Assembly: GCA_905212975.1 (NCBI GenBank)
Contig: CAJMGO010000009.1
Span: 1 to 54,987, forward strand
DNA from: CAJMGO01 sp900557305
Lineage (GTDB): Bacteria > Bacillota_I > Bacilli_A > RF39 > UBA660
Length of the DNA stretch: 54,987 nt
Direction of reading: 5' to 3'
This document shows positions 34,246 through 43,867 of the stretch, in pieces. Position 1 is the stretch's first letter; each line of letters starts with the position of its first letter. The translations under genes and the position numbers were made by a program. The notes beneath the pieces are model-generated. The model had not been told where the DNA came from and made no database searches. It saw nothing but the letters and a program-made list of their open reading frames with translations.

Positions 34246-36243
34246 ATGGAAGAATATAGAAATAATCAAATTAATAATAGATTAAAATTCTTTATATGTA
34301 TTACTTTAATATTTTTTTCTATATTATTACTTAGACTTTTCTATGTACAAGTTATAAATAACAAATATTATAAAGAAATATTAAAAGAAAAAACTGATGT
34401 TTTAATATATGGTTCTACTGCTCCACGTGGTAGAATTTATGATAGAAATGGTAAATTAATTGTAGATAATGAACCTAATAAGGTAATATTTTATAAAAAG
34501 TGTGGTCTTAGTACTAAAGAAGAAATTGAGCTTTCTTATAAATTAGGTGAAGTTTTAGATATGGATATAAAAAAGGTAGATAAAAATATGCTTGTTAATT
34601 TTTATTTAAAAAAATATATGGAAAATATAAATAATAGATTAACCAAATATGAAATTGATAATTATAAAAGAAGAAAAATAACAGCAAGTGAACTTGATAT
34701 TTTAAAAAAATCTAAAATAACGGATGAAGAGATAGATGGAATGTCTGATATTGATAAAAAGGCTGCATATATTTATTATATTATGAATAAAGGATATTCT
34801 AAAGATGAAAAGATAATTAAAGATGAGAATGTTAGTGAGGAAGAATACGCTACTATAGCGTCATTAAAGTTAAAAGGAGTAGATGTTAAATTAAGTTGGA
34901 GAAGGGAATATTTATATGATGATATTTTTAGATCAATAATAGGGACAATAGGAAATATTGAACAAGAAAATAAAGATTATTATTTAAATAAAGGTTATAC
35001 TTTATCTGATATTGTTGGTACTAGTTACTTAGAATATATGTATGATGATTATTTAAAGGGAGAAAAAAATGTTTATAAATATATTGATTCCGATTTAGTT
35101 TTGGTTAAAGAAGGTAAAAGAGGAAATGATTTATACTTAACTATCGATATAGAACTTCAAAAAAAGATAGAGAATATAATTATAGATGAACTTTATAAAA
35201 CAAAAGATGAACCAAATACAAGGTTTTATAATAGATCATTTGTTGTAGTAAGTGATCCAAATACAGGAGAAGTACTTGCTATGGCAGGTAAACAAATTGT
35301 AAATACTAATGGAACTTATAGAATTTTAGATTATACTCCAGGTGTATTTTCTACATCGGCAACTGTTGGTTCTGTTGTAAAAGGAGCATCACATATAGTT
35401 GGATATAATACTGGTGCGCTTAAAATAGGAGAAGTTAGAAATGATATATGTGTTAAATTAGCAGGAGCTAATTTAAAATGTTCTTGGAAACAATTAGGTA
35501 CAGTTAATGATATTACTGCACTTGCTCAATCATCTAATACTTATCAATTTTATACAGCTATGAAGGTTGCCGGATATAATTATGTATATAATGGGGCATT
35601 TAAAATAAATACAGATGCTTTTAATATATATAGAAATACTTTTAAAGAGTTTGGACTTGGTGTTAAAACTGAAATAGATTTACCTAATGAAAGTACTGGG
35701 TTTAGAGGTACAGATGATAAAAATGGTTTATTACTTGATTTTTCAATTGGTCAATACGATACTTATACAGCTTTGCAGTTAAATCAGTATATATCTACTA
35801 TCGCAAATGGTGGAAATAGAATGAAATTACAACTTTTAAAAAGTGTTAAAAGTAGTACAACAGGTGAAAATATATTTGAATATAATCCTATTATTTTGAA
35901 TAAAATTAATACGAAGCAAGAATATTTAGATAGAGTTAAAAATGGTTTTAGAGCTGTTACAACATATGGAACAGGATATGGATATGTAAATGATTCTTAT
36001 AATGCAGCTGGTAAAACAGGTACAAGTCAAAGTTTTGTTGATAGTGATAATGATGGAAAGATAGATCATGAAACAATTTCATATACCTTTGTTGGATATG
36101 CTCCATATGATAATCCACGTGTTGCTTTTTCTGTTATTTCTCCTGATGTATATGATGTAAATTCTATAAGTGAATATAAATCTAGAGTAAATAAAAGGAT
36201 AGTTAGAAGAATTACAGATGCTTATTTTGAATTAAATTATTGA
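34246..36243 (+). CDS. Class B penicillin-binding protein (PBP2-type transpeptidase)
   Basis: A 665-residue peptidoglycan DD-transpeptidase with an N-terminal anchor (about 13-33), 'PRGRIYDRNGKLI' at the start of the dimerisation domain, and a transpeptidase domain with S376-V-V-K379, S429-S-N431 and K590-T-G592. Insertions in the pedestal (about 110-225) make it longer than minimal forms. The start at 34246 follows AGGTGAT; an upstream ATG at 34207 lacks a site. rpmG follows, an order known from Bacillus pbpA-rpmG, which supports an elongation-type PBP2. Nearby 'SDNDGKIDHE' (about 600-610) resembles a calcium-binding loop between KTG and the C-terminus. Confidence 0.9.
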   Translation: MEEYRNNQINNRLKFFICITLIFFSILLLRLFYVQVINNKYYKEILKEKTDVLIYGSTAPRGRIYDRNGKLIVDNEPNKVIFYKKCGLSTKEEIELSYKLGEVLDMDIKKVDKNMLVNFYLKKYMENINNRLTKYEIDNYKRRKITASELDILKKSKITDEEIDGMSDIDKKAAYIYYIMNKGYSKDEKIIKDENVSEEEYATIASLKLKGVDVKLSWRREYLYDDIFRSIIGTIGNIEQENKDYYLNKGYTLSDIVGTSYLEYMYDDYLKGEKNVYKYIDSDLVLVKEGKRGNDLYLTIDIELQKKIENIIIDELYKTKDEPNTRFYNRSFVVVSDPNTGEVLAMAGKQIVNTNGTYRILDYTPGVFSTSATVGSVVKGASHIVGYNTGALKIGEVRNDICVKLAGANLKCSWKQLGTVNDITALAQSSNTYQFYTAMKVAGYNYVYNGAFKINTDAFNIYRNTFKEFGLGVKTEIDLPNESTGFRGTDDKNGLLLDFSIGQYDTYTALQLNQYISTIANGGNRMKLQLLKSVKSSTTGENIFEYNPIILNKINTKQEYLDRVKNGFRAVTTYGTGYGYVNDSYNAAGKTGTSQSFVDSDNDGKIDHETISYTFVGYAPYDNPRVAFSVISPDVYDVNSISEYKSRVNKRIVRRITDAYFELNY

Positions 36244-36321
36244 TTTTGTTAAAAAAAAGTTGAAATTTTAAGAATATTTGATATAATGGTACTAGTGTTT
36301 TTATGCAAAGGAGGAAATATC

Positions 36322-36489
36322 ATGGCAAAAAAAGGAGAAGCTAGAGAATTAGTTACTTTAAAATGTAGTGAATGTGGTGAAAAAAATTATCGTGTTGAAA
36401 AAAATAAAAAAAATACTACTGAACGTTTAGATTTAAATAAGCATTGTCCAAAATGTAGAAAACATACAGCTCACAAAGAAGAAAAATAG
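36322..36489 (+). CDS. rpmG: Large ribosomal subunit protein bL33
   Basis: A 55-residue zinc-binding bL33 of the C+ type: 'LVTLKCSECGEKNYRVEKNKKN' and 'LDLNKHCPKCRKHTAHKE' supply the CxxC pairs. A structural protein of the 50S subunit. The ATG at 36322 is chosen because AAAGGAGG lies 8 bases before it; a longer frame from 36286 is not used. TATAAT at about 36280-36285, with TTGAAA 16 bases further upstream, forms a promoter. Confidence 0.95.
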   Translation: MAKKGEARELVTLKCSECGEKNYRVEKNKKNTTERLDLNKHCPKCRKHTAHKEEK

Positions 36490-36521
36490 TATGTAATTAA
36501 TATATATAAAAATTAAAACTA

Positions 36522-36544
36522 AATAAGGTTAATCCTTATTTTTT
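36522..36544 (+). terminator. rpmG terminator
   Basis: AATAAGG-TTAAT-CCTTATT and a T-run, 20 bases before efp. Confidence 0.8.
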
Positions 36545-36563
36545 AATAAAAGGAGGTTTATTT

Positions 36564-37121
36564 ATGATAAATGTAAATGATTTAAAAATTGGTATGACTA
36601 TAGAAATGGATGGAAATATCTATACTGTTTTAGATTTAGGTCATGTAAAACCAGGTAAAGGAGCTGCATTCGTTACAGCTAAGTTAAAAAATTTAAGAAC
36701 TGGATCTATAGTAGAAGAAAGATTTAATTCTGGTATAAAAGTAGAAACTGCTAGAATTGAAAAAAGAGATATGCAATATCTTTATAATACTGGTGATTCT
36801 TATGTATTTATGAATATGGAAACATATGAACAATTAGAATTAACTGCTGATCAAGTTGGATCAAATAAAGATTTCTTAATTGAAAATTTAATGGTTAATA
36901 TTATTCAATACCAAGGTGAATTACTTGGAATTAATTTACCAGATAAGATTGAACTTACAGTAACAGAAACTGAACCAGCAATTAAAGGTAATACAACTAA
37001 TAATGCTTTAAAAGATGCAGTACTTGAAACTGGTTTAAAAGTTAGAGTACCACTTTTTGTTGAACAAGGTGAAAAAATAATTGTTTCAACAGCAGATGGA
37101 AAATATTCATCAAGAGCTTAA
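36564..37121 (+). CDS. efp: Elongation factor P
   Basis: A 185-residue three-domain EF-P, which relieves ribosome stalling at polyproline stretches. The tip loop 'GHVKPGKGAAF' carries Lys32, the residue modified in many bacteria (here flanked by PG-G as in Firmicutes). The C-terminal 'GLKVRVPLFVEQGEKIIVSTADGKY' block is typical. AAAGGAGG precedes the ATG by 7 bases. No modification enzyme gene is nearby. A terminator follows immediately and overlaps the stop. Confidence 0.97.
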   Translation: MINVNDLKIGMTIEMDGNIYTVLDLGHVKPGKGAAFVTAKLKNLRTGSIVEERFNSGIKVETARIEKRDMQYLYNTGDSYVFMNMETYEQLELTADQVGSNKDFLIENLMVNIIQYQGELLGINLPDKIELTVTETEPAIKGNTTNNALKDAVLETGLKVRVPLFVEQGEKIIVSTADGKYSSRA

Positions 37122-37136
37122 TATAAGCTCTTTTTT
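37113..37136 (+). terminator. efp terminator
   Basis: AGAGCTTA/TAAGCTCT stem beginning in the final codons, then six Ts. A second T-free hairpin (TTTACAT/ATGTAAA) follows at about 37138-37158. Confidence 0.85.
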
Positions 37137-37182
37137 ATTTACATTCTAATATGTAAAGTTAATTTAATTTTACGTTTATTAC

Positions 37183-37211
37183 TTGATATATAAATAATAC
37201 TTTGTTATTAT
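37183..37211 (+). promoter_or_regulatory. Promoter of the NPKTG surface protein gene
   Basis: TTGATA (37183-37188), 17-base spacer, TATTAT (37206-37211), 27 bases before the ATG; one of few -35/-10 pairs with standard spacing in the window. Confidence 0.55.
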
Positions 37212-37237
37212 CGGTATAGAAGGTAGGAGAAAAGTTT

Positions 37238-37999
37238 ATGAAGAAAAAAATATGTTTATTATTAAGTTGTATGTTGTGTGTAATGGGAATTAGTAATGTT
37301 AGTGCCTATGAGGGCTGGACAAAAATTGTTGAGTTTCCTAAGCAGATTTCATCTACAGAAAACAGTTATGTAACAATTCCTGATAGTATTTATGGCTTTA
37401 AGATAACTAATGTTTATTATCAACAAGTTGAATTGTCTAAAGAAGATTATGATGAAATTATTAAATTAAACAAGTCTATAGAAGCTTGTAGTGAAGCAAG
37501 TCAAAAATATTATGATTATCAGTTTACAGAAGATAAGACTCTTACGCTTGATGAAAAATTAGATGAATTAGGGAAGATTAAAGATGAAAAGTGTAAATCA
37601 AATAATTCTGATTTTACAACTGTAGAAGAACTTATTCCAAAGTATGTTTTAAAAAATTGGGTTGAAACAAAAAAGGAAACAATTGATGGAAAAAGTAAAT
37701 ATCAAATAAGTTCTGGTAGTTATAGTTATGGCGTTTATTATGTTAAATTAATTACCGCAGAAGGTTATGTTTATTATAATTATACTTTATATAGTTCAAC
37801 AACTACAAAAGAAACTACAACAGAAACAGAAGTAAAAACTGATACAAAAACTGAAACAACTACAGAAGTAAAAGAAAATACTGTAAAAAATCCAAAGACT
37901 GGAATGAATAATGCTTATTTAGTATTACCAGTTGTAGCTGGTGTTGGTGTTTTAGCATTTTTAGTATCTAGAAGAAAAAATAAATTCCCACAAGCATAA
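37238..37999 (+). CDS. Sortase-anchored surface protein with NPKTG signal
   Basis: A 253-residue secreted protein. It has a signal peptide (basic MKKK, hydrophobic core, cleavage likely after 'SNVSA' near residue 23), an extracellular domain with a cysteine pair, and a Thr/Glu/Lys-rich stalk (about 188-215). A C-terminal sorting signal completes it: N218-P-K-T-G222, a hydrophobic helix and an RRK tail. The motif mixes the NPxT of sortase B substrates with the TG of LPXTG substrates. The sortase gene follows after a terminator, so the pair is probably functionally linked. Ligand or role unknown. Confidence 0.88.
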   Translation: MKKKICLLLSCMLCVMGISNVSAYEGWTKIVEFPKQISSTENSYVTIPDSIYGFKITNVYYQQVELSKEDYDEIIKLNKSIEACSEASQKYYDYQFTEDKTLTLDEKLDELGKIKDEKCKSNNSDFTTVEELIPKYVLKNWVETKKETIDGKSKYQISSGSYSYGVYYVKLITAEGYVYYNYTLYSSTTTKETTTETEVKTDTKTETTTEVKENTVKNPKTGMNNAYLVLPVVAGVGVLAFLVSRRKNKFPQA

Positions 38000-38023
38000 A
38001 GCTTTCTTTTGAAAGCTTTTTTT
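37998..38023 (+). terminator. Terminator between surface protein and sortase genes
   Basis: AAAGCTTTC-TTTT-GAAAGCTTT and a T-run, ending just before the sortase ribosome site; read-through could still supply sortase mRNA. Confidence 0.8.
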
Positions 38024-38032
38024 GAAAGGATG

Positions 38033-39637
38033 ATGGATATTAAAAAATTAGTAATAAATATTATTGATGAATCTATTGTTTTTAATTCTGAATATGGTTA
38101 TGGTGTTGAAAAGGATTTAAATAATACTAATATTATAGATATAAATAATGCTAAATTCAGTGAAGAATATATACGTGATAATTTAGCTTTAATAAGGAGT
38201 TATATTAATTTTTTAGCTACTAAGTTTAATATATCTAAGGTAATAATAAAGGATATTGATATTGTTGATTTATCTCTTGATTTAATTTTATATGTAGAAG
38301 TTATAACTGATTTATGTTTTTATTTTGATACTTCTATTAATTACTCTATTTCATTTAAATTACTAGAAAATAAAAATTTAAAAAGAATAGAATGCTATAG
38401 TATGCCAGAGGTTATGTTAGATAAATTTGAAGATGGTGTTGTTGAAGTTAGAAATAATATTTTTTATGTTAGTCAGTTTATATCTGATAATAAATTAACT
38501 ACTTTACCTAAAATTATTTCTAAAGAAAGAGTAGTTATTAATAATAATATAATTGATAATGATAAATTGGATATTGAATATTTTTTTAAAGTAAATAGAA
38601 ATTTAAAAAGAGTTGATATAAAGAAATATAGTAATAAGGATTTATTATATATTTTAAAATTAATAAAAGAATATGATAAAGAAAATATAAAAATATATAT
38701 ATATGAGAATAAATATACAACTGATAATATTTTAAAAGATATAGATAAAATTAAAAAATATGAGAAAAAATATAATGTAAAGATAGTTATTATTTATTCT
38801 AAAGAATATAAAGAAAAAAATGGTTTAAAACAAATTAATTATTTACTTTTAAATACTATAATTTTATTTGTTATATTATTTTGTTTACTTTTATTTTTTA
38901 TGATAAAATCTAGAAATAAAAAAGATGATGAGAGTTTAGATAAAAATATAGAGAGTATTAATAATGTAATAGAAGATATTGATAATAGCTATGACTATGA
39001 AGAAACTGATGTGGAAGAAGAACCAATTGAAGTTCCTGATGTTCCTGATGTTCCTGTTAAAAATAATCCATATACTACTAAGTATGAGAATATATATCAG
39101 AAGTTATTGGAGTTAAATAGCGATACTGTTGGGTGGTTAGAAGTTAAGAATACGAATGTAAATTATCCTGTTGTAAAATCCAATGATAATGATTATTATT
39201 TATATCATGCATTTGATAAATCATCTAATAGAGGTGGATGGATATTTTTAGATTATAGAAATAATGTTGATTCAAATGATAAAAATTATATTATTTACGG
39301 TCATTCTATGAGTAATGGTACTATGTTTGGAACATTAAAAAATGTAATTAATGAGTCTTGGTATTCTAATTCTTCTAATTTAATTATCAATTTTAGTATT
39401 AAGGGTGTTAATTACAAGTATCAAATATTTTCTATATATGTAATTGATAATACTGATGATTATTTGATTACTAATTTTTCATCAAATGATAGTTTTATTA
39501 GTTATATAAATAAATCCAAAGAAAGAAGTATAAAAGATTTTAATGTTGATGTAACAGAGAATGATTCTATTGTTACTTTATCTACATGTTATACTACTTC
39601 AGCGCAAAGATTAGTAATACAAGCAAAAAGAATTTAA
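38033..39637 (+). CDS. Class B-like sortase with large N-terminal domain
   Basis: A 534-residue protein. Residues 1-270 form an unrecognised cytoplasmic-looking domain, a membrane helix lies at about 272-293, then an acidic linker with PDVPDVP. The C-terminal sortase domain has H424 ('IIYGHSMSNGTMFG'), C519 ('TLSTC') and R526. 'GGWIFLDYRNN' is typical of class B. Sortases cut the sorting signal and join proteins to peptidoglycan or pilins; the NPKTG protein upstream is the likely substrate. The long N-terminal domain is unusual, since most SrtB are about 230-260 residues. Start: ATG at 38030 or 38033 after GAAAGG; the second has better spacing. Confidence 0.85.
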   Translation: MDIKKLVINIIDESIVFNSEYGYGVEKDLNNTNIIDINNAKFSEEYIRDNLALIRSYINFLATKFNISKVIIKDIDIVDLSLDLILYVEVITDLCFYFDTSINYSISFKLLENKNLKRIECYSMPEVMLDKFEDGVVEVRNNIFYVSQFISDNKLTTLPKIISKERVVINNNIIDNDKLDIEYFFKVNRNLKRVDIKKYSNKDLLYILKLIKEYDKENIKIYIYENKYTTDNILKDIDKIKKYEKKYNVKIVIIYSKEYKEKNGLKQINYLLLNTIILFVILFCLLLFFMIKSRNKKDDESLDKNIESINNVIEDIDNSYDYEETDVEEEPIEVPDVPDVPVKNNPYTTKYENIYQKLLELNSDTVGWLEVKNTNVNYPVVKSNDNDYYLYHAFDKSSNRGGWIFLDYRNNVDSNDKNYIIYGHSMSNGTMFGTLKNVINESWYSNSSNLIINFSIKGVNYKYQIFSIYVIDNTDDYLITNFSSNDSFISYINKSKERSIKDFNVDVTENDSIVTLSTCYTTSAQRLVIQAKRI

Positions 39638-39652
39638 AAAATTCTTTTTTTT
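39625..39652 (+). terminator. Sortase gene terminator
   Basis: AAAAAGAATT/AATTCTTTTT across the stop codon with extra Ts. Confidence 0.8.
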
Positions 39653-39653
39653 A

Positions 39654-39662
39654 TGTTATAAT
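39654..39662 (+). promoter_or_regulatory. Extended -10 promoter of the zinc-ribbon protein gene
   Basis: TGtTATAAT starting two bases after the preceding terminator tract. Confidence 0.6.
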
Positions 39663-39695
39663 TGAAATGTAGTAGATTAGGTAAGGAGTGATAAT

Positions 39696-41207
39696 ATGAG
39701 ATGTGGAAGATGTAATTCTATAATAAATGAAAATGATTTATTTTGTTCTGAATGTGGTTCATCTGTACAAGAATTGAAAAATAATAATTTGTTAATTAAT
39801 GACATACCAGTACAAAATGTTAATCAAACTACTATACAACAACCAGTACAACAACCAGTACAACAACCAGTACAACAACCTGTACAACAACCAGTTCAAC
39901 AACCAGTTCAACAACCAATGTATAATCAACAAATGAATATTAAAAAGAAAGGTAGCAAAGCAATAATATTTATTATTATTGGAGCAGTTTTATTAATAAC
40001 TTGTTTTGTTTTGGCTTTTGTATTATTAATTAATAAAAAGCCTAAAGATGTATTCTCAAAAGCAATTGATAATGTTGAGAAATCTCTAGTAAGTTCTTTA
40101 AATACTGATTATGATACAATGAGTTCTAATTTATATTTTAAAACTGATGTCTCTGTTGATGATGAAGAAAATAATGCTATGTTTCAAGTATTGAATAAAA
40201 TAGGTATTGATTTAACTTATGAAATAGATAATAAAAATAAGATATCTAATATGGAGTTAAATGTTAAATATGATGGTAATGATGCTCTTAATATGGATGG
40301 TACAATTCAAGATGATTATGTTTATGTAAGACTTAGTGATAAGCAAAAATATGCAAGAGTTAATGAGAAGGTTAATTTTGAAAATACAAATGTAAAGGAT
40401 ATTGATAAATTAGTAAGTGGTGTTGCTAAAAGTTTAAAATCTTCTTTGAAAAATGAATATTTTAAGAAAGAAAAAACATCAATTAAAATAAATGGAAAAA
40501 CTACAAAAGTTAATAAAAATACTTTAATGCTTGACAATAAAACTGGTCAAGAAATAGCTATAAACTTTTTAACTAATTTAAAGAATGACAAAGATTTTAT
40601 TAAAGTATATTCTAGTATTATAGGTTCTGATGAATCTGATGTAATTAGTGAATTAAATGATTCAATAAATGATTATAAAAATAGTGATTCTTTATCTGAT
40701 GATAAAATGATGATTTCTATTTATACAAAAGGTATTAATCAAGAATTTGTTAAATTTGAAATAGATTATAATGATTTAATTTTATCTGTTGTTAAAGAAA
40801 AAGATAATAAATATGTTATTTATACAAATCAAAGTGGAAAAGAAGAGGCTTTAGGATCTGTTACAATAACTAATAAAGATAATAAGAAACTTTATAATGT
40901 TGAAGTTACAGATGGTAGTGAAAAATATGGATTTGTTATTGGATACAGTGTAGATTATAACAAACCAATAAAAGCAAAGAGTATTTCAGGTTATATTGAT
41001 ATGGATGAGATTGATGATGATTATGTATCTGAATTACAAGATGAATTGATGAGTAAAAAAGGTTTTAAAGAATTAACTGATGATATGTCTGAATTAAATT
41101 TAATAGGTAATGGTTATAGTTATGATGATTATGATTATGACTATGATGATGACGATTATGATTATGATTATGACTATGATGATGATGATGACGATTATGA
41201 TTTTTAA
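39696..41207 (+). CDS. Zinc-ribbon membrane protein with QPVQ repeats and Asp/Tyr tail
   Basis: A 503-residue protein. An N-terminal zinc ribbon (C3, C6, C17, C20) is followed by a Gln/Pro/Val linker of tandem QPVQ units (about 49-74), a membrane helix (about 88-110) and a large extracytoplasmic domain resembling lipoprotein-like beta repeats. The C-terminal tail of about 27 residues is made almost wholly of Asp and Tyr. Zinc-ribbon-plus-helix proteins of this layout are frequent in Firmicutes and of unknown role. AAGGAGTGAT precedes the ATG. The acidic tail could bind cations or wall polymers; that is speculation. Confidence 0.75.
   Translation: MRCGRCNSIINENDLFCSECGSSVQELKNNNLLINDIPVQNVNQTTIQQPVQQPVQQPVQQPVQQPVQQPVQQPMYNQQMNIKKKGSKAIIFIIIGAVLLITCFVLAFVLLINKKPKDVFSKAIDNVEKSLVSSLNTDYDTMSSNLYFKTDVSVDDEENNAMFQVLNKIGIDLTYEIDNKNKISNMELNVKYDGNDALNMDGTIQDDYVYVRLSDKQKYARVNEKVNFENTNVKDIDKLVSGVAKSLKSSLKNEYFKKEKTSIKINGKTTKVNKNTLMLDNKTGQEIAINFLTNLKNDKDFIKVYSSIIGSDESDVISELNDSINDYKNSDSLSDDKMMISIYTKGINQEFVKFEIDYNDLILSVVKEKDNKYVIYTNQSGKEEALGSVTITNKDNKKLYNVEVTDGSEKYGFVIGYSVDYNKPIKAKSISGYIDMDEIDDDYVSELQDELMSKKGFKELTDDMSELNLIGNGYSYDDYDYDYDDDDYDYDYDYDDDDDDYDF
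39840..39917 (+). repeat. 12-base tandem repeat coding for QPVQ
   Basis: Six full copies of CAACCAGTACAA (variants CCT and GTT in later units) plus a half copy, all in frame. Confidence 0.95.
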
Positions 41208-41211
41208 TTTG

Positions 41212-41242
41212 AAAAAGAATGTTTAAATCATTCTTTTTTTTT
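41212..41242 (+). terminator. Terminator before polA
   Basis: AAAAAGAATG/CATTCTTTTT with a long T-run that merges with TGaTATAAT (41242-41250), the probable polA promoter. Confidence 0.85.
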
Positions 41243-41271
41243 GATATAATTGATTAAAAGGATTTGATAAT

Positions 41272-43863
41272 ATGGAAAAGTTAATTTTAGTTGATGGTAA
41301 TAATTTATTATTTAGAAGTTATTATGCTACGGCGTATAGTGGTAATTTTATGAAAAATAGTAAGGGATTTCCTACTAATGCTTTATTTGGCTTTACTGGT
41401 ATGATTAATAAAATTGTATATGAGGAGAAACCTACATATATGATTGTTGCTTTTGACAAAGGTAAAACATTTAGACATCATTTATATGAAGGATATAAGG
41501 GTGGTAGAATTGAAACTCCTGATGAATTAAAACTTCAATTTCCTTTAGCTAAAGAACTTTTAGGTTATATGGGTATTAAGTATTATGAATGTGATAATTA
41601 TGAAGCAGATGATATTATTGGTACATTTGCTAATATAGTTGAAAAAGATCCTAATTTTACTGGTACTATAGTAAGTAGTGATAAGGATTTACTTCAATTA
41701 ATTTCTAGTAGTGTAGATATTAAACTTTTAAAACAAAAAGATTATATTCGTTATAATGAGGAAAGTTTTAAAGAAGCTTATGGTATAAATCCGATAAATG
41801 TAATTGATTTAAAGGCTTTAATGGGTGATGCATCTGATAATATACCGGGTGTTGCTGGAGTAGGTGAAAAAACTGCTTTAAAATTATTAAATCAATATAA
41901 GACTTTAGATGGTATTTATAATAATATAGATAGTATAAATGGAAAATTAAAGGAAAAATTAGTAAATGATAAAGATAGTGCTTATTTTAGTTATAAGTTA
42001 GCAACTATAGAAAAGAATATTCCTCTTGATATAACTTTATCTGATTTAAGGGTTAAAGAAAGAGATACTAATAAATTAAAAGAATTTTATGAGGAATTAG
42101 AATTTTATTCTTTTATAAAGAAGGAAGAAGAGAATATACAAAAAAATGATGATAGTGTAGATTATATTATTGTAAATAATGAGAATGAAATACATTTAGA
42201 TAAAGATTCTTCTATTTATTTAGAAATAAAAGGAACTAATTATCATGAACCTTATATTTATGGATTATCTATTTATAATGAGAATGTATGTTATTTTATA
42301 AAACCAGAATTAATAGATAAATGTTTTCCTAAATTTAAAGACTTTGTAAAGTTTACATATGATTTAAAAAAGCTTTACGTTTCATTTAAATGGATGAATT
42401 TAGATATAGAGAATATTGAATTTGATACTATGATTGCTGGATATTTACTTGAATTTAATATTAAGGATGATATATCTTATTTGGCTAATCAATTTAATTA
42501 TAATATTCCTTTTTATGAAAATACTTATATGAGTACTAAAACTAAATATAAAGATGTAAGTATAGAAGAAATAGCTAAAGTATGTAGTCAAAAAGCTAAA
42601 TTTATTTATGATACTACTGTTGAATTTAAAAAATTATTAAAAGAAAAAGAATTAGAAAATTTATTTTATGATATAGAAATGCCTCTTTCTTTAGTACTTG
42701 GTGATATGGAGTTTGATGGTGTATATGTGGATAAACAAGAATTAGAAAATAGGGGTTGTGATTTAAAAGTTAAAATTGATTCTTTAGAGCAAGAAATATA
42801 TTCTTTAGCTGGTGAAAAGTTTAATATAGCATCTCCTATGCAGTTGGGTAATATTTTATTTGAAAAGTTAGGTCTTCCTCATTCTAAAAAAATAAGGCAA
42901 GGTTATTCAACTTCTGCTGATATTTTGGAAAAAATAAAGGATAAGCATCCAATAGTAGAAAAAATATTAGATTATAGAACTTTTTCTAAATTGTATACTA
43001 CTTATGTTGAAGGGCTTATTAATGTAATTAGAAGTGATGGTAAAATTCATACTATATTTACTCAGACATTAACACGAACTGGTAGACTTTCTAGTATAGA
43101 ACCAAATTTACAAAATATTCCAATAAGATATGAAGAGGGTAAATCTATTAGAAAAGCTTTTATACCAAGTGAAAATAGTGTTATTGTAAGTGGAGATTAT
43201 TCTCAGATTGAACTTAGACTTTTAAGCCATATAGCTCATGTTGATAAGATGATAGAGGCATTTAATAATAATGAAGATATTCATAAAGAAACTGCTGAAG
43301 AGATATTTGGACATGAAAATATTACAGATAATGAAAGAAGAATAGCAAAAGCTGTAAATTTTGGAATAATATATGGTATAAGTGGTTTTGGATTATCTGA
43401 AAATATAGGTGTTTCAACAAAAGAAGCTAGAATGTTTATTGATAATTATTTAAATTCTTATCCAGGTATAAAAGAATATATGGAAAAAACAATTGATAAT
43501 GCTAAACGTGATGGATATGTTAAAACCATGATGGGAAGAATTAGAACTATTCCTGAAATTAATAATACAAATTATTTGATAAGAACAGGGGGAGAGAGAA
43601 TTGCTTTAAACACTCCTATTCAAGGAACTAGTGCTGATATAATAAAAAAAGCAATGGTTAATATATCTAGAAGATTTAAGGCTGAAAATATTAAATCTAA
43701 AATGATTTTACAAGTACATGATGAATTAATTTTTGATTGTTTAAAAGATGAATTAGATAAAGTAATAGAAATAGCTAAATATGAGATGGAAAATGTAGTT
43801 AAATTATCAGTACCTTTAAAGGTTGATTTTGAATATGGTGATAATTGGTTTTTAGCAAAATAA
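41272..43863 (+). CDS. polA: DNA polymerase I
   Basis: An 863-residue family A polymerase for Okazaki-fragment maturation and repair. The N-terminal 5'-3' exonuclease is intact ('LVDGNNLLFRSYYA', 'YEADDIIGT', 'SSDKDLLQLI', 'ALMGDASDNIPGV'). The central 3'-5' exonuclease domain (about 290-450) lacks the catalytic DxE ('YLEIKG'), so no proofreading is expected, as in Bacillus. Polymerase motifs follow: 'TGRLSS', 'SGDYSQIELR' (D642), 'RRIAKAVNFGIIYG' and 'QVHDELIFD' (D817). AAAGGATTTGAT precedes the ATG. The CDF gene starts 4 bases after the stop. Confidence 0.96.
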   Translation: MEKLILVDGNNLLFRSYYATAYSGNFMKNSKGFPTNALFGFTGMINKIVYEEKPTYMIVAFDKGKTFRHHLYEGYKGGRIETPDELKLQFPLAKELLGYMGIKYYECDNYEADDIIGTFANIVEKDPNFTGTIVSSDKDLLQLISSSVDIKLLKQKDYIRYNEESFKEAYGINPINVIDLKALMGDASDNIPGVAGVGEKTALKLLNQYKTLDGIYNNIDSINGKLKEKLVNDKDSAYFSYKLATIEKNIPLDITLSDLRVKERDTNKLKEFYEELEFYSFIKKEEENIQKNDDSVDYIIVNNENEIHLDKDSSIYLEIKGTNYHEPYIYGLSIYNENVCYFIKPELIDKCFPKFKDFVKFTYDLKKLYVSFKWMNLDIENIEFDTMIAGYLLEFNIKDDISYLANQFNYNIPFYENTYMSTKTKYKDVSIEEIAKVCSQKAKFIYDTTVEFKKLLKEKELENLFYDIEMPLSLVLGDMEFDGVYVDKQELENRGCDLKVKIDSLEQEIYSLAGEKFNIASPMQLGNILFEKLGLPHSKKIRQGYSTSADILEKIKDKHPIVEKILDYRTFSKLYTTYVEGLINVIRSDGKIHTIFTQTLTRTGRLSSIEPNLQNIPIRYEEGKSIRKAFIPSENSVIVSGDYSQIELRLLSHIAHVDKMIEAFNNNEDIHKETAEEIFGHENITDNERRIAKAVNFGIIYGISGFGLSENIGVSTKEARMFIDNYLNSYPGIKEYMEKTIDNAKRDGYVKTMMGRIRTIPEINNTNYLIRTGGERIALNTPIQGTSADIIKKAMVNISRRFKAENIKSKMILQVHDELIFDCLKDELDKVIEIAKYEMENVVKLSVPLKVDFEYGDNWFLAK

Positions 43864-43867
43864 TATT

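Noticed and set aside
39840..39917. Possible CRISPR-like array
   Set aside because: Units are 12 bases with no spacers and are in frame within a coding region; no cas genes anywhere in the window.
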